Source: Clostridia bacterium
GTDB taxonomy: Bacteria; Bacillota; Clostridia; Oscillospirales; Acutalibacteraceae
Direction: 5' to 3'
Length of the DNA: 64,000 bases
NCBI GenBank assembly: GCA_017623575.1
Contig: JAGAOS010000003.1
Span: forward strand, 1-64,000
Shown here piece after piece: positions 25,201 through 33,099 of this stretch (its first letter is position 1; the number at the start of each line of letters is the position of its first letter). A model generated the notes under the pieces. It did no database searches. It was not told where the DNA came from and saw only the letters and a program-made list of their open reading frames with translations. A program made the position numbers and the translations under genes.

Positions 25201-25995
25201 ATGAAGGTTACAGTTGTACAACCAAAATACTATTCAGGTAATAACCCCGATAGCGTGATTGCAGATTTTTTAATAAACAAGCTGGCAGAGGTTGAAAAGG
25301 ATGGTATTATTGTTTTGCCTGAATATTCAAATGCGGGCGGACTTTCTGACCCCGAAAAGGAGCTTGCCGCCCTACCCCGCGCGGCAGAGATGTTAAAAGC
25401 CGCATCAAAAATTGCTAAAGAAAAATCGGCATATGTTGTTATAAATGTTTTGGAAAGACGGGACGGAAAAATAAAAAACAGCTCCTACCTTTTTAATAAA
25501 TCAGGCGAAGCTGCTTTTGTTTATGATAAAATTCATCTGCCGCCGTCGGAGGTAAAGCTTGGGGTTGCCTATGGTAACGGACAATGCACCTGCGAGCTGG
25601 ACGGTATTCGTTTTGGGTTTATGACCTGCTATGATGTTTACTACAACGAGCAGATTGAACATATTGCCGCCTTTAAGCCGGATATTGTAGTTATTCCCGG
25701 TTATCAAAGAGGTGAACGCACCGATATTATAAGAGCGCAGGCAATGCTCACAGCCTTTAGGTGCAATGCCTTTGTTGCCCGTTCATCCTACTCAATGGAC
25801 GATGACGAACACGGCGGTTGCTCAATGCTGGTTGCTCCCGACGGAATTATTTTAAAGGATATGGGGAAAGAGGTTGGCAGTGCTTCTGCCGATATTGACC
25901 CCCACCAAAAATATATGCGTTCGGCAGGCTTTGGTGAAGGTCTTGTACCAAACGATGAATTTATTTCGGCAGGACTGCGCCCCGAAGTTTTTTAA
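25201..25995 (+). CDS. carbon-nitrogen hydrolase (nitrilase superfamily)
   Basis: This 264-residue nitrilase-fold amidohydrolase has its catalytic triad in place: Glu41 (LPEYSNAGG), Lys110 (YDKIHL) and Cys143 (MTCYDVYY). Such enzymes split small amides, for example omega-amidase or carbamoyl-putrescine amidase substrates. The specific substrate cannot be read here. The gene begins 7 bases after trxB and is probably co-transcribed. Its stop overlaps that of the convergent phage endolysin gene by 4 bases, so phage module 1 abuts host DNA with no gap on this side. Confidence 0.85.
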   Translation: MKVTVVQPKYYSGNNPDSVIADFLINKLAEVEKDGIIVLPEYSNAGGLSDPEKELAALPRAAEMLKAASKIAKEKSAYVVINVLERRDGKIKNSSYLFNKSGEAAFVYDKIHLPPSEVKLGVAYGNGQCTCELDGIRFGFMTCYDVYYNEQIEHIAAFKPDIVVIPGYQRGERTDIIRAQAMLTAFRCNAFVARSSYSMDDDEHGGCSMLVAPDGIILKDMGKEVGSASADIDPHQKYMRSAGFGEGLVPNDEFISAGLRPEVF

Positions 25996-26678
25996 TTTAC
26001 AATCACCCCCTCAAAGCCTGCGGCTTTGAGGGCTTTTTGCATTTCCTCTGCGTTTTTTCTTTCGCTGTAAGCACCAACCTGTACACGGTAAAGCTTTTTA
26101 GTATTTGCTGTGGCAGGTTCTTTTTCTGCTACCCACTTTATGCCAAGGGTTTTTAGTATACCTTTGGCAATGGCAATACCCATTTGTCTTTGCTCAGCGG
26201 CAGTATCAATTATGGCAATATCATTTTTATTATCCATAAAGGCGCATTCAACCAAAATGGCGGGTGCCGTTGTCTGCCTTATCCAGCCGTAATAATCCCT
26301 GCCATCAGAATTTCTTTTGGTTTTAAGACCGCGGGAGTTCTGACCTATAGCAACAATCTCATTAATTACATTCTGTGCAAGGGTTTTACCCTTACCGCCG
26401 CCATAGTGATGAAAAATTTCAACACCGTCACCGCCGCCTGCGTTATTGTGGATTTCCACCCCATAATCGGGGGCAAAAGCATTGCACTCCTTTATTTCAT
26501 CGGCAAGTGGATCAGCTTCATCCTTTGTGCGGCTCATACCAACCGTAACATCGTGCCTTGCAAGCTCATCACGGCAGGCAAGAGCAATTGCAAGATTTAA
26601 ATTATCTTCTTTTAATCCGTTAGCCACTGCGCCGTTATCGGCTCCGCCATGACCAACACCAATAAATACTTTAGCCAT
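25992..26678 (-). CDS. phage endolysin, Amidase_3 with C-terminal SPOR-like domain
   Basis: This 228-residue N-acetylmuramoyl-L-alanine amidase has GVGHGGADNGAV near the N-terminus (zinc His), GVEIHNNAGGG (second His) and AILVECAFMDN (catalytic Glu). The last 45 residues (KKLYRVQVGAYSERKNAEEM...) form a SPOR-like domain that binds denuded glycan. There is no signal peptide, so release needs the holin encoded just upstream, whose stop overlaps this ATG. It is the last gene of phage module 1 and lets particles escape by lysing the host wall. Confidence 0.88.
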   Translation of the reverse strand: MAKVFIGVGHGGADNGAVANGLKEDNLNLAIALACRDELARHDVTVGMSRTKDEADPLADEIKECNAFAPDYGVEIHNNAGGGDGVEIFHHYGGGKGKTLAQNVINEIVAIGQNSRGLKTKRNSDGRDYYGWIRQTTAPAILVECAFMDNKNDIAIIDTAAEQRQMGIAIAKGILKTLGIKWVAEKEPATANTKKLYRVQVGAYSERKNAEEMQKALKAAGFEGVIVN

Positions 26679-26887
26679 TAGTTTTCCTCCTTGAGCTCGG
26701 GCAGACCTTTAATGCAGGTCAGCACTGTAATTATTGCAGAAAGGGCGGCGGCAGAAAAAAGTCCCACCCAATCTACATCGGTAATTCCAACAGAATTTGT
26801 GCCTATAATGGCAAGCGCAGTTTCCGCCATTGTCTTAACAGTCCTTATTCCTGCAGCTTTAAGCCACTTTGAAAATTTTTTATTCAT
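26678..26887 (-). CDS. phage holin, r1t-like
   Basis: This 69-residue protein has two hydrophobic segments, around AETALAIIGTNSVGITDVDW and GLFSAAALSAIITVLTCI. It has a basic N-terminus and a short acidic tail. The VDWVGLFSAAALSAIITVLT pattern matches the r1t-type holin family. It would form membrane holes that release the endolysin. The stop overlaps the endolysin start. Confidence 0.78.
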   Translation of the reverse strand: MNKKFSKWLKAAGIRTVKTMAETALAIIGTNSVGITDVDWVGLFSAAALSAIITVLTCIKGLPELKEEN

Positions 26888-26903
26888 ATATTTTTAACTC
26901 CTT

Positions 26904-27197
26904 TTAGTTTTTTGGTGTCCAATTTAGTATATTCTCAATATTGTCAATTCTGTGATTGACTACCTTTATCTGCTCCTCCAAAACGGGCATACGCTTTGCA
27001 AAGCTGTTATGCTCACGCACCTCTCTTGCAAGCTCGGCAAGCTTGGTATCGGTCACAGCCTGAGCAATGGCGATTTTTTGTTCAATCCCCTTACCCGACC
27101 TTGCATTTGTGATGATTACTCCCAAAAGTGCAAGCAAGCCAACCACAACCGATGCCACCGCCGATATTAAAGCTGCCGCTACCGTTGTCATAGTCAA
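26904..27197 (-). CDS. phage membrane/coiled-coil protein, holin-associated
   Basis: This 97-residue protein has one N-terminal membrane helix (about 8-29) followed by a charged coiled coil ending MPVLEEQIKVVNHRIDNIENIL. This is the pattern of small proteins found beside holins in many Firmicutes phages, sometimes annotated as hemolysin XhlA-like. It overlaps the portal gene by 4 bases and precedes the holin by 16 bases. A role in lysis timing or membrane docking is inferred from position. Confidence 0.65.
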   Translation of the reverse strand: MTMTTVAAALISAVASVVVGLLALLGVIITNARSGKGIEQKIAIAQAVTDTKLAELAREVREHNSFAKRMPVLEEQIKVVNHRIDNIENILNWTPKN

Positions 27198-28786
27198 TCA
27201 CCCTCTGTTACCGTTTCATCTGCAAGGCGGTTCAGAAGCTCCTCCTTACCGTGAAAATCCATAAGCTTTATGGCAAGTCTTGCCTCTTTTCTGCGAGCGG
27301 GGTCAAGCATACCCAAGCCGAATAATTCCTTAGCAAGCTCATTTTGTTGTGATTTTTGATATGGGTTTTGCTTTTGCGGAACAATTTTAATATCAAAAAC
27401 AGGGTGAGCGTTTGCGAAATTTTTTCGCCCTGAATAACTATTGCCCTGATAGGTTACATATTCGGGCGCACCGCCCTTACCCGTAATGCGGAAATTTCTG
27501 GGCTCGGTATAAAACTGACGAACAAGCTCCAATATTAAATAGCAAACTTCAGAATAGGCGCGGAATGAGGCTTTTATCATATCGCGGGAAAGCTTATTGC
27601 CCGCCTCCTGAAGCGCCATAATTGCCGATGCCGCCGTTACTCCATAATTGGTAGAGCCTTGTGCAAAATCGCGGTTGCCCGAGGTTTCTTTAAGCTCCTC
27701 TACCTTAAATCTTAAAAGCTCCAAAGCGCTTGAGGATACATCATCCACCGAAACCTGCTTTAAGGTCTGGTCATCAATTCTGCCTGTGGTGTGTATAAAG
27801 GGTCGGGACCAATCGGCATATTCTTCCTCATTAATTCCTGCCGAATCACTTATAAACCAGCGGGGAGTTTCACCCATAAGAGCATTTCGTTCAATGGCAG
27901 AATTAAGCTTGTCAATAGAGCTTTGGCAACCCTTCATAACATCCACGAAGCCAAAGCCTGCGGGGGTACCCTCAGTCACAAAAAGGGTATCAAAAACAAT
28001 TGGGTATCTGCCGTGATCATAAAATCCGCGGCTTTGGTACTGCGGCTCATTTTCTGATGCAAAAAGCAAAGCATCGCCCGAAAACTTACAATAATGAAGC
28101 AAGGTTTTAGCGCCAACCTTTTTCTTATAATACCAATCCACCACAAGCGCCTTGCTGTCATCGGCAAATCCGTCCTCAAGGCGATATGCCGAAAGCTCGC
28201 TAAAGCCTTTTTGTATTTCTTCGCTTTTTTCGGGATATTCCCTTATAAGGGCAGCCTTATCCACCGCAGTAGCGTAAAATAAATTTGCAGATTGCTCCAG
28301 CTTTTTTATGCCCGGCTCCCAAAAAAGATTAAGTATATCAAGCTGCTTTATGTCCACATCACCAAGACCGTTTTCAAGCTCATTATTCCAAAAAACACCG
28401 TATACACCGGTACCTGTTTTCAGCTTGTACCACCATACATCAGAGTAGGTCTGTTCAAAATCTCGCTGCTCTAAAATAATGGGAAGTATGGATGAAAAAA
28501 GCTTTGCCTGCTGCTCATCACTTTGTTCACGCGCCAGAACATTCGGCTCGGGAAAGCTATCCATAGCATCGGCGTGCTTGTTGATAATGGAATTGAAAAG
28601 CCAGGCGGAATTCTGCACCACAGCTCCGTTTGGTGCGGTATAGCCACAGCGAAGCTTATACCATTCTTCATTTTCAATAATTCGTTCCTCCAAAGAACGC
28701 TTGCCCTCCTTATAAGAAAGCATAGTTTTATAGGCCGCCTTAATATCATTAATACCTATAGGTAAATTTTTGGTTTTGTTTTTCAT
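27194..28786 (-). CDS. phage portal protein (podovirus/P22-like)
   Basis: This 530-residue protein is the likely portal, the dodecameric ring through which DNA enters and leaves the head. Helical N-terminal segments (SYKEGKRSLEERIIENEEWY), a beta-rich middle around LDILNLFWEPGIKKLEQ, and a C-terminal helical part with NYGVTAASAIMALQEAG match short-tailed phage portals. It lies 13 bases after the large terminase gene, its standard neighbour. The frame is intact with no internal stop. Confidence 0.8.
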   Translation of the reverse strand: MKNKTKNLPIGINDIKAAYKTMLSYKEGKRSLEERIIENEEWYKLRCGYTAPNGAVVQNSAWLFNSIINKHADAMDSFPEPNVLAREQSDEQQAKLFSSILPIILEQRDFEQTYSDVWWYKLKTGTGVYGVFWNNELENGLGDVDIKQLDILNLFWEPGIKKLEQSANLFYATAVDKAALIREYPEKSEEIQKGFSELSAYRLEDGFADDSKALVVDWYYKKKVGAKTLLHYCKFSGDALLFASENEPQYQSRGFYDHGRYPIVFDTLFVTEGTPAGFGFVDVMKGCQSSIDKLNSAIERNALMGETPRWFISDSAGINEEEYADWSRPFIHTTGRIDDQTLKQVSVDDVSSSALELLRFKVEELKETSGNRDFAQGSTNYGVTAASAIMALQEAGNKLSRDMIKASFRAYSEVCYLILELVRQFYTEPRNFRITGKGGAPEYVTYQGNSYSGRKNFANAHPVFDIKIVPQKQNPYQKSQQNELAKELFGLGMLDPARRKEARLAIKLMDFHGKEELLNRLADETVTEGD

Positions 28787-28799
28787 AATAAAATCCTTT

Positions 28800-30230
28800 C
28801 TACATTCTTAAAAATTTCACTTTATTTTTATTTGAAGATAACGGCGAAAATTTTTCGTAATTCTTAACGATATGGTGAGTTCTCGCCTTTATGGGAATAT
28901 GCATAAGAACATACCTACATTCATCATAAATATGGTCCTCAGCCGATGTATCAATATCCTCTACATTAAGGGTATCATAGCAAAGGGAAGGAACGGTGCG
29001 TATAAAGTTTTTACAGGTGTTGAAAATATACAGCATAGGTACGCCCTCATTATCAAAAGCAAGCCGATAGTGATACTGCATTTTACCCGATATACGGGCA
29101 TTATCACCGGGGCGCCAATAAACCCCCGCTTTTTCCATTATCTCAGCAACCGAACGACCTCTTGAGCCATCAAAAACCGATGGGTCGGCAATGCCGATAA
29201 TACTCCTTCCCCTTAAATTAGGGTCATTTTCCTCAATGCGCCGAATCTCCTCTGCAATGCGGGCGGGTTCATAGCATACACCCTGATTAGGCTTTCCGTT
29301 TGAGCCGTAATATTCCCGTATTCTATAGAGTCTGCCATCGTTATCAGCGGCATACCATCCCACACTAAAGGGTCTTGTATAGCCAAAATCAAAGCCTCTG
29401 TATATCTGCCAGTTTTTAGGTATTCTAAAGGGTGCCACAACATGGGTGTAGCGCATATCCTCATAATGGGCAGGGTCATTGCGCCATTCGGTGAACACCT
29501 GACCGTCAAAGCTATCCCAATCACCGTATAAAAGCGCCTTTTTTTCAGCATCGGGCAGCATGGCAAGACTGGCTAGATATTCGGGATTGTTGCGGAGCAG
29601 AATTTCGTTATCAAAAACTGTAGAGGGAACAAAAATCCGTTGTCTGGTCATTTCAACATTTTCGCCGTCGGGGGTTATTATACGGTATGTATCGGCAATG
29701 GGGGTCATAGGCGGCGCAGGGGTTATAAATCTATCCTTGACCCAGCCGTGACCTACCCCGCCGGGATTGGTGGTTGCCCTTATATACACCCTTGTGCCCG
29801 CCCCCGATGGGCGATTGCGGGAGAACATATAGCTGTACTCCTCCCAAGTGAAATGAGTCAACTCATCAAAGGCTATGAAGTCATACCGCTTGCCCTGATA
29901 ATTGAGCCTGTCCTTAACATATTGCATACTGCCAAAGTAAATTTTTGCGCCTGTGGGAAACTTCCACAAATGCTCGGTGGCATTGTAAACAGCGGTAGGA
30001 AAAGCCGAAAGATAAATCTGCCTGCTTCGGTCAATCAGTTCGCTTAGCTGCGGCACCGTCTTACGCAAAATAAGCGCTGTATAATGCGGAATGTGTACCT
30101 GCCTTAAAGCCTCTACCAAAAGGGCATCACTTTTACCGCCACCTGCCGCGCCACCGTAAAGCACCTCATATTCGTTGCGCGATAAAAAATCAATCTGCTT
30201 TTTTTGAGGTTTCCATACCGTATTATCCAT
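28800..30230 (-). CDS. phage terminase large subunit
   Basis: This 476-residue DNA-packaging motor has an N-terminal ATPase with Walker A GGAAGGGKS near residue 28 and Walker B FIAFDELTHF near 118. Coupling motif residues follow at IRATTNPGG. The C-terminal RNase H-like nuclease (Terminase_6C type) has its acidic residues in YRGFDFGYTRPF, IIGIADPSVFDG and SAEDHIYDECRY. All active-site motifs are intact, so the protein could still package and cut DNA. It overlaps the small terminase gene by 8 bases. Confidence 0.93.
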   Translation of the reverse strand: MDNTVWKPQKKQIDFLSRNEYEVLYGGAAGGGKSDALLVEALRQVHIPHYTALILRKTVPQLSELIDRSRQIYLSAFPTAVYNATEHLWKFPTGAKIYFGSMQYVKDRLNYQGKRYDFIAFDELTHFTWEEYSYMFSRNRPSGAGTRVYIRATTNPGGVGHGWVKDRFITPAPPMTPIADTYRIITPDGENVEMTRQRIFVPSTVFDNEILLRNNPEYLASLAMLPDAEKKALLYGDWDSFDGQVFTEWRNDPAHYEDMRYTHVVAPFRIPKNWQIYRGFDFGYTRPFSVGWYAADNDGRLYRIREYYGSNGKPNQGVCYEPARIAEEIRRIEENDPNLRGRSIIGIADPSVFDGSRGRSVAEIMEKAGVYWRPGDNARISGKMQYHYRLAFDNEGVPMLYIFNTCKNFIRTVPSLCYDTLNVEDIDTSAEDHIYDECRYVLMHIPIKARTHHIVKNYEKFSPLSSNKNKVKFLRM

Positions 30231-30492
30231 TGATATTCACCTCCGGCAGTATGATAATTCCGCCTGATTGCCTGTTATCCGACAGCTCCAGAGTAACACC
30301 CGTAAGCTCCTTAATAGAGGATATAAGGCTTTTTAGCTCTTTAATATCCATACTCTCTATTTCCCCTCCGGGACGGGTAAGCTCCTCCAGCCTGTTTATG
30401 GCGCTGTCGGTTGCAAGCATAAGATTTTTCTTGCGCTTTTTATCGCTCTGTTGCCGCCTGACAGCAGACTTTTTTTCTTCTGATTTTTCCAT
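30223..30492 (-). CDS. probable phage terminase small subunit
   Basis: This 89-residue, highly charged protein is encoded directly before the large terminase. A helical middle (SAINRLEELTRPGGEIESMD, KELKSLISSIKELTGV) suits oligomerisation. The C-terminal GGIIILPEV resembles the ILPE tail seen in many small terminases. There is no clear DNA-binding helix-turn-helix, and it is shorter than most TerS, so recognition may be relaxed or carried elsewhere. An AAGGAG site precedes the ATG. It is the first gene of module 1. Confidence 0.6.
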   Translation of the reverse strand: MEKSEEKKSAVRRQQSDKKRKKNLMLATDSAINRLEELTRPGGEIESMDIKELKSLISSIKELTGVTLELSDNRQSGGIIILPEVNING

Positions 30493-30553
30493 TATTCACA
30501 CTCCTTAAACAACCAAATAGATTAAGCTTTTAGCCGTATTTTTGGCTGATATA

Positions 30554-30589
30554 AGTATAATGAATATTTTTAAAACTTTCCCCCCACTA
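30554..30589 (-). promoter_or_regulatory. unusual promoter of phage module 1
   Basis: On the minus strand, TAGTGGGGGGAAAG (30576-30589) is followed after exactly 16 bases by TATACT (30554-30559), then about 60 bases to the TerS start. The same 14-mer with the same spacing to a TATAAT precedes module 2 at 44.5 kb. There is no normal -35, so an alternative sigma factor or an activator is likely. Confidence 0.75.
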
Positions 30590-30591
30590 AA

Positions 30592-30626
30592 AATAAAAAA
30601 ATAGGTGGATTAATTTTTCCACCTAT
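30592..30626 (-). terminator. terminator between xre and phage module 1
   Basis: On the minus strand, AATAGGTGGA and TCCACCTATT form a stem followed by a long T run. Together with the next terminator it insulates the module 1 promoter from upstream transcription. Confidence 0.75.
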
Positions 30627-30636
30627 TAATTGTTGC

Positions 30637-30685
30637 AAAAAAAATAGACCTAGTTCAAAGACCTTTCGGTCAAGAAACTAGATCT
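30637..30685 (-). terminator. branched terminator after xre
   Basis: On the minus strand, AGATCTAGTTT pairs with AACTAGGTCT, with an inner GACC-GAAA-GGTC hairpin in the loop. Eight T follow. It is located 16 bases after the regulator's stop. Confidence 0.75.
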
Positions 30686-30700
30686 GCTTTAATTAATCGT

Positions 30701-30907
30701 TTAATCGGTATCCTTAATATATTCAGCTATGTCCTCAAGCTTACAATCAAGCACCATACATAACTTGTTTAAGGTTTTTGTTTCTATATTTTCGTTAGCC
30801 TTAAGGCGCCTTACCGTTTTGCTGTCAATTCCACATTTTTCGCGTAACATATAGGTTGAAACGCCTTTTTCTTCCATTACTTTCCAAAGCTTATCAAAAA
30901 TTATCAT
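30701..30907 (-). CDS. small XRE-family (Cro/C1-type) regulator
   Basis: This 68-residue protein is little more than a helix-turn-helix of the Cro/C1 type (STYMLREKCGIDSKTVRRLK), followed by ETKTLNKLCMVLDCKLEDI. I start at the ATG at 30907, preceded by GGTGGGG. A longer in-frame version would run back across the divergent promoter. It is transcribed away from a small Cys-rich gene, with GGGGAT-type dyads between them, so self-repression is likely. Its closeness to phage module 1 makes it a candidate regulator of the module, but that is an inference. Confidence 0.82.
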   Translation of the reverse strand: MIIFDKLWKVMEEKGVSTYMLREKCGIDSKTVRRLKANENIETKTLNKLCMVLDCKLEDIAEYIKDTD

Positions 30908-30910
30908 ATT

Positions 30911-30975
30911 ATCCCCACCTTGACAAATTATATTATGGGGGTTATAATCTAAAATATTAAGGGGATATAATCCCC
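30911..30975 (+). promoter_or_regulatory. divergent promoter region with GGGGAT operators
   Basis: A rightward promoter has perfect -35 TTGACA (30920-30925), a 17-base spacer, and perfect -10 TATAAT (30943-30948). A dyad GGGGATATAATCCCC sits at 30961-30975, just after the predicted start. A related GGGGGTTATAATC overlaps the -10, and a third ATCCCC lies at 30911-30916. These are likely binding sites for the XRE protein. Confidence 0.75.
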
Positions 30976-30985
30976 ATACGAAAGG

Positions 30986-31174
30986 GTGATTATTATAGCT
31001 GATATGCTTTGTTGGTGTTGTGAACATTTTGTTTTATATGAAGATGAAGAAAGAGATGTAGACTATTTAGGTGTATGTAAAATGAAAGATAAGAAATGTT
31101 CCCCTGATGAAAAGGTTTGTAAGGAATTTATTATAAAAAGCGGCTTACATACAAATCGTACGATTAATTTATAG
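30986..31174 (+). CDS. small Cys-rich protein, possible zinc binding
   Basis: This 62-residue protein has Cys-x-x-Cys-Cys near the start (LCWCCEHF) and further Cys residues in GVCKMKDKKCSPDEKVCKEF. The spacing would suit a small zinc ribbon or cluster. The start is uncertain: GTG at 30986 or ATG at 31004, with AAAGGGTGA just upstream. It is driven by a perfect consensus promoter divergent from the XRE gene, under the same operator dyads. I do not recognise the family. Its composition is AT-rich compared with host genes. Confidence 0.6.
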   Translation: MIIIADMLCWCCEHFVLYEDEERDVDYLGVCKMKDKKCSPDEKVCKEFIIKSGLHTNRTINL

Positions 31175-31189
31175 TTTGCAGCCTCGGGC

Positions 31190-31640
31190 TGTTTATTCCG
31201 AATAGGTTTTTGGCGTGGGGCTAAACCTCTTTCCGCGGTCGGAAGGTCACAGATAAATTATTGTTTGAAGATGTGACCTCGGAGGCCGTCCCTAGACAGG
31301 GAAGGGGGCCCAGCGTACGCTGGGGGAAGGGTTGAAAAACCGTCACAAACCGCTTTATTAAGGTCTTTCTGCTGCAAAAAATCTCCCCTTCCACCGCCGT
31401 TCGTCGTCCCCCTTCCCCGTCCGGGGACGGCCTCCTGAACCGCAAATTTGTGCATACATACCACAATTTATCGGGTTGTTTTAAAAAGGCATAGCACAGA
31501 CTAAAAATCGCCTTACACCCACAAATAAAATGGACGCGGGGTAAAAGCTACGCCGCATCCACTAACCTATTCGTAATAAAACCGGTCCGCGACCGGTGGA
31601 CGCGGAGTAAATGCCAAACCGCATCCACAGATTTATTCGT
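31190..31640 (-). repeat. mosaic dispersed repeat, copy 4 (inverted)
   Basis: The 553-base gap holds no credible gene. It contains a GTCCGGGGACGG block (about 31260-31480) related to those at 14.1 and 54.5 kb, including ACCACAATTTATCGGG. It then has two units (31521-31641) of GTGGACGCGG...CCGCATCCAC with TATTCGTAATA. The second part is the reverse complement of the tandem units at 54212-54375. Hairpin arms CCGGTCCGCGACCGG are prominent. Confidence 0.78.
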
Positions 31641-31682
31641 AAAAAAACCTCGTTCTGCGGTCAAAGGTCGCAGAACGAGGTT
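31641..31682 (-). terminator. terminator of the dut operon
   Basis: On the minus strand, CCTCGTTCTGCG pairs with CGCAGAACGAGG around a 10-base loop, followed by seven T. It lies 46 bases after the dut stop. Confidence 0.85.
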
Positions 31683-31727
31683 TAGTTATACATAATTAAA
31701 CTGTTTTAAAATAAAACACTACTAAAA

Positions 31728-32216
31728 TTATTTAGCATTGGTAGAACCAAAGCCACCGTTACGAATACCGTCGGCATCATCATCTAGGGTAATTCCAAAG
31801 GGCATAAATATGCCCTGCGCAAAGCCTTGACCAGCTTCAACACTAACGGTTTTTTCGTTATGGCAGTTGGTCATACGCACCATAATATGACCCTCATTAT
31901 CGGAGTAAAAATAATCGCTGTCAATTACTCCTACGGTGTTATTAAGGGTAAGACGAAACTTAAAACCTAATCCGCTACGGGGATAAATAAGTAGCACATA
32001 GCCGTTTTCAATCTCTGCGCGGATGCCTGTGGGAATAGTAATCTCCTCACCGGGGGCGAGGGTGAAATCAAAGGGGGCATAAAAATCATATCCCGCCGAG
32101 CCTACGGTGGCGCGCTTGGGCATTTTTATATTTTCATAGCAATCTTTTGTTGCCGAAGAATATGCCGCAGAAAACTGTTCGAAGCTTACCTTGTGAAATT
32201 TTGCAATTTTATTCAT
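31728..32216 (-). CDS. dut: dUTP diphosphatase
   Basis: Dut hydrolyses dUTP to dUMP, keeping uracil out of DNA and feeding thymidylate synthesis. The 162-residue protein has the trimeric dUTPase motifs in order: GSAGYDFYAP, PRSGLGFK, GVIDSDYFYSDNEG, GQGFAQGIFMPFG, and the C-terminal arm NGGFGSTN. I place the start at the ATG at 32216, preceded by AGGTGAG. It is the last gene of a six-gene minus-strand run starting with the alpha-galactosidase. Phages also carry dut, but its neighbours here are host-like. Confidence 0.88.
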   Translation of the reverse strand: MNKIAKFHKVSFEQFSAAYSSATKDCYENIKMPKRATVGSAGYDFYAPFDFTLAPGEEITIPTGIRAEIENGYVLLIYPRSGLGFKFRLTLNNTVGVIDSDYFYSDNEGHIMVRMTNCHNEKTVSVEAGQGFAQGIFMPFGITLDDDADGIRNGGFGSTNAK

Positions 32217-32231
32217 AATCGCACTCACCTT

Positions 32232-33074
32232 TTAATCGTATAATTTTACGGTTTCCCCTGCGGGAACTAAAATAGGCGTACCCGAATCAGGCTCCCAATA
32301 TCCATCCAATAGCGCAAAAACATCTGTCCTTGATGGGTTATGAACGGTTTTTCCATCAGCAGAAAAAACAAGAGATTTAAATGCCTTTACATAATTATAA
32401 ATTTCCATATTAGTAGCAAACCAAATATCGTGGTTTTTATGACACCTTTTAAATAACTCCTCAATAAGCTCCCAGTTGTTATCGTTGTCAAACTCATAGG
32501 TGTGACCCCAAACATACATAACCACAGGATTGCTAACGGCGCGGTTAAAAGCCTCAAATTTATCATAAAGTTCTAACGAATTTTTATGATGGCAGGTTGG
32601 GTGCCACTGAAGCCAGTTTTCGGGTAAAAAGAAATCATTAGTGGATTTGACTGTACGGGCATAAACTATATCCGCAGCCTTTATAGATTCCTCGCTTATC
32701 TCATTATAAGGGCCGTAAGGGTAAGCAAAGCCACGAATGATTTTATCGGTAATTGCCTCAATTTCCTTTCTATTGGTCATAATATCATCCGTAACTACAG
32801 ATTGTGGTAAAAATGTGTAATGCGGGTGGGTGTGACCGTGGCAGGCAATTTCAAACAGAGGGTTATCTGCAATTTCTTTAAGCTCGCTCTTTTTAAGGCG
32901 GTTTTCGGGTTCATTCCCATTTTCATAATGGAAGGTGTTTATGTTAAATGTACCCTTAATGCCGTATTTTTTCATAAGCTCAATAAGTCTTAAATCGGCA
33001 GGAATACCATCATCATAGCTAAAGGTCATAGCCTTAGTCTTACCGTTTGGAAAACGAAGTACAAACGATTTCAT
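32232..33074 (-). CDS. polysaccharide deacetylase-family protein (intact paralogue)
   Basis: This 280-residue NodB-fold (CE4-type) protein has MTFSYDDG near residue 16 (catalytic and metal Asp pair) and ACHGHTHPH near 76 (metal His). A third block is IRGFAYPYGPYNE. There is no signal peptide, so it is probably cytosolic or released unconventionally, unlike wall deacetylases. It is about two-thirds identical by eye to the next gene upstream and arose by tandem duplication. Its C-terminal PAGETVKLYD tail is intact, unlike the frame in the neighbour. The substrate is unknown. Confidence 0.83.
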   Translation of the reverse strand: MKSFVLRFPNGKTKAMTFSYDDGIPADLRLIELMKKYGIKGTFNINTFHYENGNEPENRLKKSELKEIADNPLFEIACHGHTHPHYTFLPQSVVTDDIMTNRKEIEAITDKIIRGFAYPYGPYNEISEESIKAADIVYARTVKSTNDFFLPENWLQWHPTCHHKNSLELYDKFEAFNRAVSNPVVMYVWGHTYEFDNDNNWELIEELFKRCHKNHDIWFATNMEIYNYVKAFKSLVFSADGKTVHNPSRTDVFALLDGYWEPDSGTPILVPAGETVKLYD

Positions 33075-33099
33075 TTAAAATTACTCCTTTAGTACATTT

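Noticed and set aside
31221..31466. Pro/Gly-rich open frames (PSPDGEGG type) at 31.3 kb
   Set aside because: They are translations of the GTCCCCGGACGG repeat block, with no conserved start or ribosome-binding site.
31728..32216. dut as part of the phage modules
   Set aside because: It is the last gene of a host-like operon beginning with alpha-galactosidase and has its own terminator. The shared phage promoter motif is absent upstream of that operon.
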